Translations under genes and position numbers: made by a program
Source of the DNA: Paenibacillus sp. J2TS4
Lineage (GTDB): Bacteria; Bacillota; Bacilli; Paenibacillales; NBRC-103111
Direction of reading: 5' to 3'
NCBI RefSeq assembly: GCF_018403245.1
Contig: NZ_BOSH01000005.1
Coordinates: 343,330-407,329 of the forward strand
DNA: 64,000 bases
Shown: in pieces, positions 55,345-63,960 of the stretch
Layout of the letters: every line of letters begins with the position of its first letter
Numbering within the stretch: position 1 is the stretch's first letter
Notes under the pieces: model-generated
What the model saw: only the letters and a program-made list of their open reading frames with translations
Database searches by the model: none
What the model was told of the DNA's origin: nothing

Positions 55345-56163
55345 TTATTCCTCCGTGTAGTAATCTTGTCCGCGAAACCCGTTAAAGGCTGATATCAACC
55401 CACATAGACGTTGCCGGTCAGGGTCGATTAGATGCCGGCCATACGCTTCAAGGAACCGATGCGCCCACCGCACGTCCTCCAGGTTGAACTGAAGCGACCA
55501 CATGCCCCAGAACAAGTCGTAATGCGGATCGCCGACACCGCCATAACCCACGTCGATGAAACCAGACAGCCGCCAGTGCTGAAGCATGACGTTCGGCAGA
55601 CAATAATCGCCGTGAATTACGACCCCCTTATCCCAACTGACGTGACGAACAATCGCTGTCAACTCGTCGAATGCGGCTGCCGGATCAGCGCATTCGAGAT
55701 ATCGAAGCAACGAACGGTCGCAGCGACCGTTTCGAAAATTATCTTCCGCCCTTCGGACCATATCCTCCAGTCCATTCACGGTAGGACAACCCGCCGTTTT
55801 CAGGCTGTGCAGCCGGGTCAAGCTTTCCGCAAACGTTTCGCAAAGCTTGGCTGGGTTAGCCAAATATCGGTTATCTGTTGCGTCATGTCCGGGGACGACT
55901 TCCATTAATAGATATTCTCGCTCTCGCTCTCTGTCTGACTCGAAGCAAATAGATTCCGGCGCAAGTCCGTCTTCCGCGAGAAACCGAAGCATATCCGCTT
56001 CCCGCTGTAACCGTTCGCGCGCATGCGCGATTTTTAAACAGTACGCACCGTCCGAACCCGCAATATGGTAGACGGACGAGCGACCCTTTAACTTCAGTGC
56101 CGAAACGTCGCTTCCTTCCGTATAACGACGAATCGCTTGCGGCAGCAATCCGATATCCAGCAT
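55345..56163 (-). CDS. Aminoglycoside phosphotransferase family kinase
   Basis: 272 residues. The catalytic loop is VIHGDYCLPNVML and the metal-binding motif is GFIDVGYGGVGDPHYDL; the N-lobe carries YCLKIA (Lys) and a Glu-rich helix. This fits APH/CHK kinases of the Brenner-motif type. The downstream intergenic region has no gene. Phosphorylation of an antibiotic is possible but not shown. Confidence 0.85.
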   Translation of the reverse strand: MLDIGLLPQAIRRYTEGSDVSALKLKGRSSVYHIAGSDGAYCLKIAHARERLQREADMLRFLAEDGLAPESICFESDREREREYLLMEVVPGHDATDNRYLANPAKLCETFAESLTRLHSLKTAGCPTVNGLEDMVRRAEDNFRNGRCDRSLLRYLECADPAAAFDELTAIVRHVSWDKGVVIHGDYCLPNVMLQHWRLSGFIDVGYGGVGDPHYDLFWGMWSLQFNLEDVRWAHRFLEAYGRHLIDPDRQRLCGLISAFNGFRGQDYYTEE

Positions 56164-56260
56164 TCTGCGGCCCCCTATCTCATTTTGATCCTCTCTCCGT
56201 CGCCGTCTTTAAGCTCTTGTCTTCGTTAGCGTAACGGTGAAACATGCGGAACTGTATGTA

Positions 56261-57394
56261 CTATATTATTTGACTTCTAAGGCTCCAAGACTCTTCTGCC
56301 AATTTAAGCAATGCCTGAGTGACTAACAACAGATGTCTTGATTTTTCTTTCTGGTTTATTCTATCGTCTTTTTCTAAGTTACTAATCAGCTTATCAATAA
56401 CCATGATAAACCTAAGCGATGAACTCGCAGTAAACCCGAATCGAGCAAGCTTGGAATTTCCGTCCCACCCTACATCTCTAAGTCCTTGCATATAGTTTAG
56501 AAATAACTCTTCCTTATACTCTTCTACCTTGTTAACTGGAACTTTCTTCTTTAATAACGCATATCCAAACATTCGACCGAGCTCTTCTCCTACACCTGAG
56601 ATGCTTGCAAACTGCCAATCGATCGCTATTAATGAATCGCTGCCATTCAATTTCTCTATAAAAATGTTATCCCAGTGTACGTCTTGATGGGCAAATACAC
56701 GGGGCAGCAATTCTAGTGTCTCCAGCAAGCTATTTACTCGGTTTCTATTGTTATGATAAAGCTCCCACATAGAACTCTTACCAATAAAATCAATCAAACA
56801 AGAATCCCAAATAACTTTTTGCTCCTCAATGGGTTTAGCATAAGCAGCACAAACCTCTACCCAAGAACGCATCCAAGTGTGGCATAAAAAAGACTCATTA
56901 GGGAGAGGATTTCCTGTTATGTAAGCGCCATTGTATTTTCCAAGTAAGTAGGATATTTTACACATGTGCGTGAATAACCAGTTACTTTGGATAGATTCAA
57001 AAGCTATATCCTCGAGCCAGATCCAGACATTTTCATCAGGATACTCTTCTACTGCATGGCATAAGGGCGCCCTTATACCAGATGGCAACAGATTCAGTAT
57101 CCCTGAATAATAAACCAAAGCTTCGCGTTTCCAGTAGTAGTAGTGATCGACTTGATTACGCGCAGAATCGGGTTTTAATATTTTAAGTATCAGGGCATAA
57201 TTTTGCTCTCTATCGTTGTCTAGAACTGTACAAGATACCCTATAGACCGAACTCTCTTCCTTGTTTTTTCCAAGCGGGCTGCAATCCCACAATAATAACT
57301 GTAAACATTTTGAAGGTACTATTCGCCGTAATAGTGACTGTAAGTAAGCAGGATCAATATTAATTTCTTTTTCCGTTTTTGCGGATACCTTCAT
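56261..57394 (-). CDS. APH-like phosphotransferase family protein
   Basis: 377 residues, longer than classical APH enzymes. The catalytic loop is FAHQDVHWDNIFIEK and the metal site is LIAIDWQFASISGVGEELG. It belongs to the choline/aminoglycoside kinase-like superfamily. It is A/T-rich compared with the preceding kinase gene, so the two probably have different origins. Substrate unknown. Confidence 0.8.
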   Translation of the reverse strand: MKVSAKTEKEINIDPAYLQSLLRRIVPSKCLQLLLWDCSPLGKNKEESSVYRVSCTVLDNDREQNYALILKILKPDSARNQVDHYYYWKREALVYYSGILNLLPSGIRAPLCHAVEEYPDENVWIWLEDIAFESIQSNWLFTHMCKISYLLGKYNGAYITGNPLPNESFLCHTWMRSWVEVCAAYAKPIEEQKVIWDSCLIDFIGKSSMWELYHNNRNRVNSLLETLELLPRVFAHQDVHWDNIFIEKLNGSDSLIAIDWQFASISGVGEELGRMFGYALLKKKVPVNKVEEYKEELFLNYMQGLRDVGWDGNSKLARFGFTASSSLRFIMVIDKLISNLEKDDRINQKEKSRHLLLVTQALLKLAEESWSLRSQII

Positions 57395-57539
57395 TATTTG
57401 ACCTCTGTTTCATAAAAATATGTAGCCATTTAACTACATGAAAAGGCCCAAGATTCCTTTTTGATATTTGCGGTATGCAACCCAGTTAGTTTAGTCCCCT
57501 ATTGGCTCACATAATCAAACTATCCACTTTTGTGAAAAC

Positions 57540-57665
57540 TCAAATTAACGAATCCAACATATCTACGCATACGACATCCAAATCCAAGTCCAAAACGACC
57601 GAAACCTCGATTTTGTCTTTGACCAGCTTATTTTTGAAGTCGTTGCCGTCCGTCGTGAACGTCAT
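57540..57665 (-). repeat. Small repeated ORF directly downstream of rlmD (copy j)
   Basis: A 41-residue frame starting MTFTTDGNDFKNKLVKDKIE and ending VDMLDSLI, 33 bases after the rlmD stop. Related copies follow the scar at 36.7 kb and the spike gene at 41.4 kb. No good ribosome-binding site is seen. It may be a small gene or just part of the repeated attachment region. Confidence 0.5.
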
Positions 57666-57697
57666 AAATCGCGCAAAGTGTTGAAAACAAAGGATTT

Positions 57698-59473
57698 CTA
57701 CGTATCGATGCGTTGTATTCCTATTACGCACTCCACATGCAACGTATGTGGAAACATGTCCACCGGCTGCGCCTCGACGGCGCGGTAGCCGCCGCCCTCG
57801 AGCACCCGCAGGTCGCGGGCCAGCGTCGCCGGGTTGCACGAGACGTAGACGATGCGCTTGGGCCGCATCGCCACCATCGTCTCCAGCAGCGCCGCGTCGC
57901 AGCCCTTACGGGGCGGGTCGACGACGATGACGTCGGCCGTGATGCCCTCCTGCTTCCACGCGGGAATGACCTCCTCCGCCTTGCCTGCGGCAAAGGTGAC
58001 GTTAGGGAGGCCATTCAGCGCGGCATTGCGGCGGGCATCGGCAACTGCGTCTTCGACGATCTCCACCCCGTAGACCTGCTTGGCATGCCGGGCCAGGAAC
58101 AAGGAAATCGTGCCTATTCCGCAATAGGCATCGATGACCGTCTCCTGCCCCGTCAAGCCGGCATACTCGAGGGCCTGGCGGTACAGCACCTCCGTCTGAG
58201 CCGGGTTGACCTGGTAGAACGACCTCGGCGAAATGGCAAATTTCACATCCCCGATATAATCGTGGATGTATTCTTGCCCCCAGAGCACCTCTGTCCGTTC
58301 GCCGAAGATGACGTTCGTTCTCGCCATATTTACGTTATGGCAGATGCTCTTTACGGCGGGAAGGGCATCGCGGATAGCGCGAACCCATTCGTCCGCCTTG
58401 GGGATTTGCCGGCCATTGGTGATGAGAACCACCATGATCTCTCCGGTCGCAAAGCCGTATTTGACGACGACATGACGAAGCAGCCCCGTATGAGCTCGCT
58501 CGTCGTACGCCGAAATCCCCAACGAGCGGGCGATTTCCTTCACGCGAGCGACCACTGCGTCGCTTTGCTCATGCTGGATCAGGCATTGGTCCATATCGAT
58601 AATCCGATGGCTGCCTTGAGCATAGAAGCCTCCGATCAGGCCGCCTTCTTCCTCGCCAAAAGGAACCTGGGCCTTATTCCGATAGCGCCAAGGATCATCC
58701 ATGCCCATCGTCGGATGCACGATAATCCCGGCGTTGTCCGACTCAACCCGCTCTAAGGCACCGAGCTCCTCATGCCCCCGATTTCCTTTTGCGAGAACCA
58801 TCTCTTCCGTTTGTTGCTTAGCTTCAGACAACGCGTATACCGAACGGCTGGATTCCTCTCTATTTGCGTTTTCTTCCTCTGCAGCTGCATATTTCCCGTT
58901 TCCGAATTCCTGCGTTTCCTTGGCATTTCCGCGAGCCTCATGATCGTCCGTGATCGACGGCGATAAATCCGCTTCACTCTCTCCGCTTGCAGCTTCTCCA
59001 TCCCGGCGGATCTTCAGCTTGCCGATTCTCTCCAAGCTGTCGATGACTACCTGACGCTTGTGCTGAAGCTGGGCAGAATAGCTGAGATGCTGGAGTTGAC
59101 AGCCTCCGCATTGGCTATATATCGGGCATGGCGCCTTAATCCGGTCGGGACTGGCCTGGTCGATCCGCAGCATTTGGGCGTAACCATACTGCTTTTTCAC
59201 CTTCGTCACCCGGACCTGAACCCGTTCTCCCGGCAGGGCACCAGGTACAAAAAGGGTAAAGCCGCGATAACGGCCTACCCCTTCTCCTTCATGCCCCAGC
59301 CCGTGTATCTCTACAAGGACTTCATCGTTCTCCTGAACCGGAACGCCTTCCAGAGATAGGGATCGCTTTTCTGTTATTTGATTCTTGCCTCTATTCTGAC
59401 GCTTTCCTCCAGGCCGACCCTTTCCTGATCCCGGGTCACCCGAGAGAGTCTTCTGTCCTTTGTTCTTTTTCAT
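57698..59473 (-). CDS. rlmD: 23S rRNA (uracil-5-)-methyltransferase RlmD/RlmCD
   Basis: 591 residues. A basic N-terminus, a TRAM domain (VEIHGLGHEGEGVGRY), Fe-S cysteines CPIYSQCGGC (116, 122, 125) plus DQCLIQ, SAM-binding DAYCGIGTISLFLA, and the catalytic-Cys motif DPPRKGCD ... VYVSCNPATLARDL. An acidic, low-complexity insertion of about 85 residues (roughly 155-240) lies between the Fe-S and central domains. The last residues, HVECVIGIQRIDT, are the sequence repeated as scars across the window. Its 3' end is the probable integration site. Next to dagK, as in B. subtilis (yerQ-yefA). Confidence 0.93.
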   Translation of the reverse strand: MKKNKGQKTLSGDPGSGKGRPGGKRQNRGKNQITEKRSLSLEGVPVQENDEVLVEIHGLGHEGEGVGRYRGFTLFVPGALPGERVQVRVTKVKKQYGYAQMLRIDQASPDRIKAPCPIYSQCGGCQLQHLSYSAQLQHKRQVVIDSLERIGKLKIRRDGEAASGESEADLSPSITDDHEARGNAKETQEFGNGKYAAAEEENANREESSRSVYALSEAKQQTEEMVLAKGNRGHEELGALERVESDNAGIIVHPTMGMDDPWRYRNKAQVPFGEEEGGLIGGFYAQGSHRIIDMDQCLIQHEQSDAVVARVKEIARSLGISAYDERAHTGLLRHVVVKYGFATGEIMVVLITNGRQIPKADEWVRAIRDALPAVKSICHNVNMARTNVIFGERTEVLWGQEYIHDYIGDVKFAISPRSFYQVNPAQTEVLYRQALEYAGLTGQETVIDAYCGIGTISLFLARHAKQVYGVEIVEDAVADARRNAALNGLPNVTFAAGKAEEVIPAWKQEGITADVIVVDPPRKGCDAALLETMVAMRPKRIVYVSCNPATLARDLRVLEGGGYRAVEAQPVDMFPHTLHVECVIGIQRIDT

Positions 59474-59532
59474 AAGTTATATGCCGTTTTCCTTTATTTT
59501 AAATATATTATTAGTTCAGTCGAGTCCGTCTT

Positions 59533-60462
59533 CTATTTGAGCAGACCGTGTTTGGAGCGGTAGGTAGAGCTGCCTGATTCGTCCACAATAATGTTTAAAT
59601 GTGAAGGAAGAACCGAAATCGTACACGGAAGCGTGCCGCCTAATTCCCCGTCCAGATTGATCTGAACATAATCGGGAGATGTAATTTCGATCCTGCGGGT
59701 GGAGGTGTAGATGATTTGGGGGTCATTAAGGTGTTCGCCCCGCAGTGCCAGCGTGATAACGCGGATGAATTCCGCCAGATTGCATTTTTTCAATATAAAA
59801 ACATCCAGCAAGCCATCGTCCAGACTGGCATCCGGAGCCAGCTTCTCAAAGCCTCCGACCGAGTTGCTGTTGGTGACGAGGAACATCATCACCTGCTCGT
59901 TAAATTCCATCGTATCGGTTCTGACATGCATTTCGATCGGACGGAGCCGGGGCAGCTTCTCGATTCCTTTAATATAATAGGCCAGTTGGCCGATCATCGT
60001 TTTTAGTTTGCTGGGCACCTCATAGGTCAACTCCGTAAGAGAGCCTCCGCCGGCAATATTAATAAAATATCTCTGATTCACTTTGCCGACATCGATCATG
60101 CGGGTATACTGGCGAACGATCAGATCGCAGGCCGCCTCCCAATTCCGGGGGATGGACAACGCCCGGGCAAAATCATTCGTTGTCCCCAAGGGCAAAATAC
60201 CAAGCGCCGGACGGCGCTCCTTCTCGGCGATCCCGTTAATAACCTCATATAGGGTTCCGTCGCCTCCTGCGGCAATAACGATATCAAAGCCCCGCTCTAC
60301 GGCTTCCGCCGCTGCAAGTGTAGCGTCTCCTTCTCCGACGGTCGCGTGGGTGGAGGTCTCCAGCCCGCCGCGCTCGAGCCGCTGCAAAATGTCCGGCAGC
60401 TTCCTCTTCATTTCTTCCCGGCCCGAAGAAGGATTATAGATTAGTCTAGCACGTTTGGCCAT
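59533..60462 (-). CDS. dagK: Diacylglycerol kinase
   Basis: 309 residues. LIYNPSSGRE, the nucleotide motif VIAAGGDGTLYEVING and LPLGTTNDFARAL are diagnostic of DagK lipid kinases, and the C-terminal YVQINLDGELGG motif is present. It phosphorylates diacylglycerol from lipoteichoic acid synthesis. It lies 59 bases upstream of rlmD and is probably co-transcribed. Confidence 0.95.
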   Translation of the reverse strand: MAKRARLIYNPSSGREEMKRKLPDILQRLERGGLETSTHATVGEGDATLAAAEAVERGFDIVIAAGGDGTLYEVINGIAEKERRPALGILPLGTTNDFARALSIPRNWEAACDLIVRQYTRMIDVGKVNQRYFINIAGGGSLTELTYEVPSKLKTMIGQLAYYIKGIEKLPRLRPIEMHVRTDTMEFNEQVMMFLVTNSNSVGGFEKLAPDASLDDGLLDVFILKKCNLAEFIRVITLALRGEHLNDPQIIYTSTRRIEITSPDYVQINLDGELGGTLPCTISVLPSHLNIIVDESGSSTYRSKHGLLK

Positions 60463-60852
60463 TCCTTAATCACCTGTTTGTCATTATTATGCCAACCCTC
60501 GATCAGGGATTATTACGCGATCCTTCAAGAGTTGAACAACGTATTCTTCATAATAAAAGGCTCCTAATAACGTTATTCAACCATCCTAAAACGAAAAGGG
60601 ACAGCATGCGTTATTCCAATATTCAATGCAGGATAATCTGCACTCAACATCGCGGCCGCTTCTTTCCATTGGCTCCTTCCATACCATAGTATGTTCCAAA
60701 TCCAGTTTTTCCTACATACTCTCCGAGCCATCGTTCCTCAACTTCTCTAATGCAGAATATGAAAAATCCCACTCTGACGGGTAGAGAAGGATTTTAGTGC
60801 AGCTTAGCGGTGAATGAATTCCACCTGTTATCGTGTCTAACTTCGAATTAAG
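60463..60852. other. Intergenic region between yerC and dagK
   Basis: 390 bases without a supportable gene; it should contain the dagK promoter and the end of the yerC transcript. No strong hairpin seen. Confidence 0.5.
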
Positions 60853-61143
60853 TTATCTTCCGAGTCGCTCTAATGTCATTTTATACCCGTCATTCCCGTA
60901 GTTCAAGCATCTCTTCACTCGGGAGATAGTGGCTGTGCTCGCTCCGGTCTCCGCCTCAATCTGATTATAGGTATACCCTTTGCGCAGCATGCGGGCAACT
61001 TCGAGGCGCTGAGACATCGATTGAACTTCATTTACCGTGCATAAATCGTCAAAGAAGACATAACATTCCTCAATATTTTCCAAAGTTAAAATCGCCTCGA
61101 ACAATTGATCGATCGCTTTGTCGTTCAGCTTTTTCAACTGCAT
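60853..61143 (-). CDS. yerC: YerC/YecD family TrpR-related protein
   Basis: 96 residues from the ATG at 61143 (CGAGGGAATAATA upstream). The TrpR-like helix-turn-helix reads EVARMLRKGYTYNQIEAETG then ASTATISRVKRCLNYG. Very conserved in Bacillota and usually near yerB. Probably a small DNA-binding regulator; targets not known to me. Confidence 0.93.
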   Translation of the reverse strand: MQLKKLNDKAIDQLFEAILTLENIEECYVFFDDLCTVNEVQSMSQRLEVARMLRKGYTYNQIEAETGASTATISRVKRCLNYGNDGYKMTLERLGR

Positions 61144-61595
61144 TATTATTCCCTCGTTTCTGCTGGTTTGCTGTACTACACATTCGACATTCAATGCCAA
61201 ATCCCTGCTTTAAGTTTGCAGAACAGTATAAATGTTAAGCGTTAGAGCGTTAAAATGCGTACCAGTGTTTAAACAACATCTGAAAAGCTGTTTGTCATAT
61301 TGTTCCTTTTGGCAGAGCATCCATTGTTAATGCTGCAAAAGTCTCTTTTTCAGAGCGTATTCACTAGAAAATGCTGATAATTCTCTGGTTTAACCATTAG
61401 TCCAGGCACGAACCAAATCGATGGGGAAAATGCCCCTATCCGGGACATTCGTCCAAACCAATCATTTGCCCACCACATAGATTATAAACAAGATACCCCC
61501 CAAAAGGGAAGAGTTGCTTCCATGCAAATTTCCGTTTTATTAGGGGGCCCCCCACTACCATCTCATAAAGTGAGGAGATTATATAAAAAAGGGTT
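61144..61595. promoter_or_regulatory. Divergent upstream region of yerC and the yqfQ-like gene
   Basis: 452 bases with no gene. It contains a GGGGGCCCCCC palindrome at about 61543-61553 and a GTGAGGAGATT site at 61570-61580. Confidence 0.4.
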
Positions 61596-62120
61596 GTGAA
61601 TCCAGTGAATTCAAACCATCAGGCCAGAACGAGCCATTCTTACCCGGTTATGTACCAGCAGTCCGGGCATAATCGGGCCCAAATTCGCAATTGGATCGAC
61701 TCTCCCCAGCAGTTTCCTGGGTATTATCAGAACTTTCCTGGATTTCCGGGCAATTTCCCCGGTAACCAGGGCTTTCCAGGATTCGGACCGGCGAATCCGG
61801 CAGGCGGAGCGGGTCAAGGTGGAGCAGGTCAAGGCGGCGCCGGAGGTTCCTTCAACTTAGGTCAAATCAAGTCTTTCATCGACCGGATGGGAGGAATCGA
61901 AGGCATCGTCTCCACTATGACCAAGGTGCAAAAGGTCGTGCAGAGCATCCAGCAGATGACTCCAATGATCAAGCTGCTGGTCGGCACGTTCGGCTCCAAG
62001 GCGGCTACGGCCGAGGCCAACACGAGGCCCTCACGCAGACGGCGAACCCGCAGAGGCAGCGCCCGTCGGCGCCCAACCGCAGGCGGTCGGGCGAGAACAG
62101 TCAGACGGGGCAGCCGCTAG
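61596..62120 (+). CDS. YqfQ/VrrA-like protein with Gly/Pro-rich and Arg-rich segments
   Basis: 174 residues from GTG. Residues about 40-85 are rich in F, P, G and N (NFPGFPGNFPGNQGFPGFG), then GAGQGGAGQGGAGG. A conserved helical core follows (IDRMGGIEGIVSTMTKVQKV, QQMTPMIKLLVGTFG), and the last 35 residues are almost all R, S, T, G and A. The core fits YqfQ/VrrA proteins of spore formers. The basic tail suggests nucleic-acid or surface binding. Confidence 0.78.
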   Translation: MNPVNSNHQARTSHSYPVMYQQSGHNRAQIRNWIDSPQQFPGYYQNFPGFPGNFPGNQGFPGFGPANPAGGAGQGGAGQGGAGGSFNLGQIKSFIDRMGGIEGIVSTMTKVQKVVQSIQQMTPMIKLLVGTFGSKAATAEANTRPSRRRRTRRGSARRRPTAGGRARTVRRGSR

Positions 62121-62276
62121 TCTCCAGCGCAGATCATCTCGCGTGTTCGTCTCTCGCATCAGATCTTTGCCTTATGATTTCTTGCATTTCTCGCTCGCCT
62201 CTCATGTCTCGCCCAACATACCCGGACGGCTCCGACCCGTGCGGATGGAGTCGTTCCCCCTCGTGATTTAGAAGCT

Positions 62277-62304
62277 AAAAACATCCCGGAATAGGGATGT
62301 TTTT
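62277..62304 (+). terminator. Rho-independent terminator
   Basis: An 11-bp stem (AAAAACATCCC / GGGATGTTTTT) with a 6-base loop and T-runs on both sides, between the convergent yqfQ-like and yerB genes. Confidence 0.88.
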
Positions 62305-62397
62305 GGCTATGTGCCTCTTTTTATGAGAGTGAGCAAATTGCCTGTCAGGGCCTGTCCAGGGGGCCTTAATCTTAATTCCCCCTTTGGCATTGAACTC

Positions 62398-63468
62398 CTA
62401 ATTCTCGTACTCAATCTCTATCTCGGAGCCGCCGGGCACGACCTGAATCCAAGTCTGTCCAGGCATGAGCGGCAGCTCGCGGTCCTTGTCGTACACGCGA
62501 ATCGTTCCATCCTTTCTTTCCCAGGTGATGTCGCGTTTTTTGCCCCCCTGGATGAGCATTCCTTTGCCCGGACCGTTAACATCTACCCGACGCCGGCCTT
62601 CATTGTCCAGCACCTGATGCTTCGTCTCCGCGATGATTATGTTAGCGGCCGTCAACTGAACCTCCGACTCCTTGTCGCGATGAGGCTCTCCCGCCATGGA
62701 GCGCTTGTAAAGCTTCGCTTCTGCGTCATATTCATACGTAACATAATATCCATGAATGTAGTTCACTTTGATTTGCTCGGCCTTCTCCCCGGTGGCTTCA
62801 TCGTCCTTTTTCATGAAAGGATATTTAAATGCTTTCCAATCCTGTCTATACTTCTTCTTCTCGCTGCCCTCGCGAATTTTTTCCACACTTGTATACAGAT
62901 TATGTGGCGCTACACGATTGTTGTCCCGCCAATAATAGGCATCGTCGCCATACACCTGGTCAAAATGCGCCAGCTTGCGCGAATTAACATAATTGATCGC
63001 ATCCTGGCTCCAGCCAGCATGCACAATGTAAGCGTCCAGCCCTTCTCCCAACTCAGCATAGTAAGGCCGAAGGCTGCGAACCGGGCCAATGACCTTCGCA
63101 TTCTGACTATGATATACCGCTGCGAAGCGGGTAATTTCACCCTCGGCGAGAATTTCAAAGACGATATCCGCTTGATCGAGCCCCGTCTGCGGGCGGGCTT
63201 GCGGAGAATTCTCCACCATAACCATCAGAGGCCGACTATCGGCGGCTTCATTGGTTCCGAGCCCCGTTAACGGGTAATGGAACGGATAAGGAGCCGGTTC
63301 ACTTGGAGCCGGAGTGGCGACCGGCGAAGGCGACGGGTCTGGCGCGGGTCCGGTCTGCGGCTGCCCCGACGAGCAGCCTGTAACAGCCAGGGCAATGATA
63401 GCCGCTCCTAGAGCGCTCCGGTATCTTCCCGCTCTTCGGGATGGGGTTTGACTATTGGACGATTTCAT
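62398..63468 (-). CDS. yerB: DUF3048 lipoprotein YerB
   Basis: 356 residues. A signal sequence with lipobox AVTGC (Cys near 32) and a Pro/Ser-rich linker precede the DUF3048 domain (RPLMVMVENSPQARPQTGL, GPVRSLRPYYAELG, APHNLYTS). B. subtilis YerB has the same plan and is adjacent to yerC. An exported protein of unknown function. A 19-bp tandem repeat lies in its upstream region. Confidence 0.92.
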   Translation of the reverse strand: MKSSNSQTPSRRAGRYRSALGAAIIALAVTGCSSGQPQTGPAPDPSPSPVATPAPSEPAPYPFHYPLTGLGTNEAADSRPLMVMVENSPQARPQTGLDQADIVFEILAEGEITRFAAVYHSQNAKVIGPVRSLRPYYAELGEGLDAYIVHAGWSQDAINYVNSRKLAHFDQVYGDDAYYWRDNNRVAPHNLYTSVEKIREGSEKKKYRQDWKAFKYPFMKKDDEATGEKAEQIKVNYIHGYYVTYEYDAEAKLYKRSMAGEPHRDKESEVQLTAANIIIAETKHQVLDNEGRRRVDVNGPGKGMLIQGGKKRDITWERKDGTIRVYDKDRELPLMPGQTWIQVVPGGSEIEIEYEN

Positions 63469-63538
63469 GTTCCAATTCCTCTCTTTCTAACTCTTATAAC
63501 TGTTTCTACTGTTTCTACTTTTTGTTGCTTTTTCTGCC

Positions 63539-63654
63539 CTTGGTTACTCTTTCCACTCTTGGTTACTCTTTCTATTCTTGATTACTCTGTCTAATCTTGG
63601 TTACTCTTTCTATTCTTGATTACCCTGTCTAATCTTGGTTACTCTTTTTCTATT
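63539..63654. repeat. 19-bp tandem repeat upstream of yerB
   Basis: Five 19-bp units plus one 21-bp unit, alternating between CTTGGTTACTCTTTCTATT and CTTGATTACTCTGTCTAAT, so the higher-order period is 38 bp. It begins 70 bases upstream of the yerB start. Confidence 0.85.
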
Positions 63655-63873
63655 GAATGGTCAAAAGTTGCTGCTTTAGTTTTCGGCACGCAGCGGTTAC
63701 AATAAATCAACTGCAATAATACATTCACTTCGCTAAAAATCAGCTAGAATTGGAGAATCGACTGCATAAGTGCAGGCAAACCAACATTAAAATCGAATTT
63801 TGTCCCCATACGGCTGATTCTACTGTATTTTTGCATTAGATCAATAGAAATAACGCATATTAGCTCCAAAAGA

Positions 63874-63960
63874 CTGGTCGAGTAGGCGGGGCCTTTCCTT
63901 CGAGGATTGTGCCCCTTACCCCTCATAGATCCGTACGTGCGCAATTAACGCATACGGCTC
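63874..63960 (-). ncRNA. Group II intron 3' end (domains V-VI)
   Basis: On the minus strand GAGCCGTATGCG and CGCACGTACGGATC form the domain V hairpin (63928-63960) with the conserved AGC near its base. It is followed by a domain VI-like stem and the ending CCTACTCGACC typical of bacterial introns. The reverse transcriptase would lie beyond the right edge of the window. Boundaries are approximate. Confidence 0.6.

Noticed and set aside
57540..57750. Plus-strand reading of the small repeat (frame containing DFYVSMRCIPITHS).
   Set aside because: Also open in both copies, but it has no start codon with a site and shows slightly fewer silent changes than the minus frame; not called as a gene.
57713..58756. 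A long plus-strand frame of 347 codons opposite rlmD.
   Set aside because: It is the antisense shadow of a well-conserved enzyme gene in G/C-rich DNA; no ribosome-binding site and no family features.
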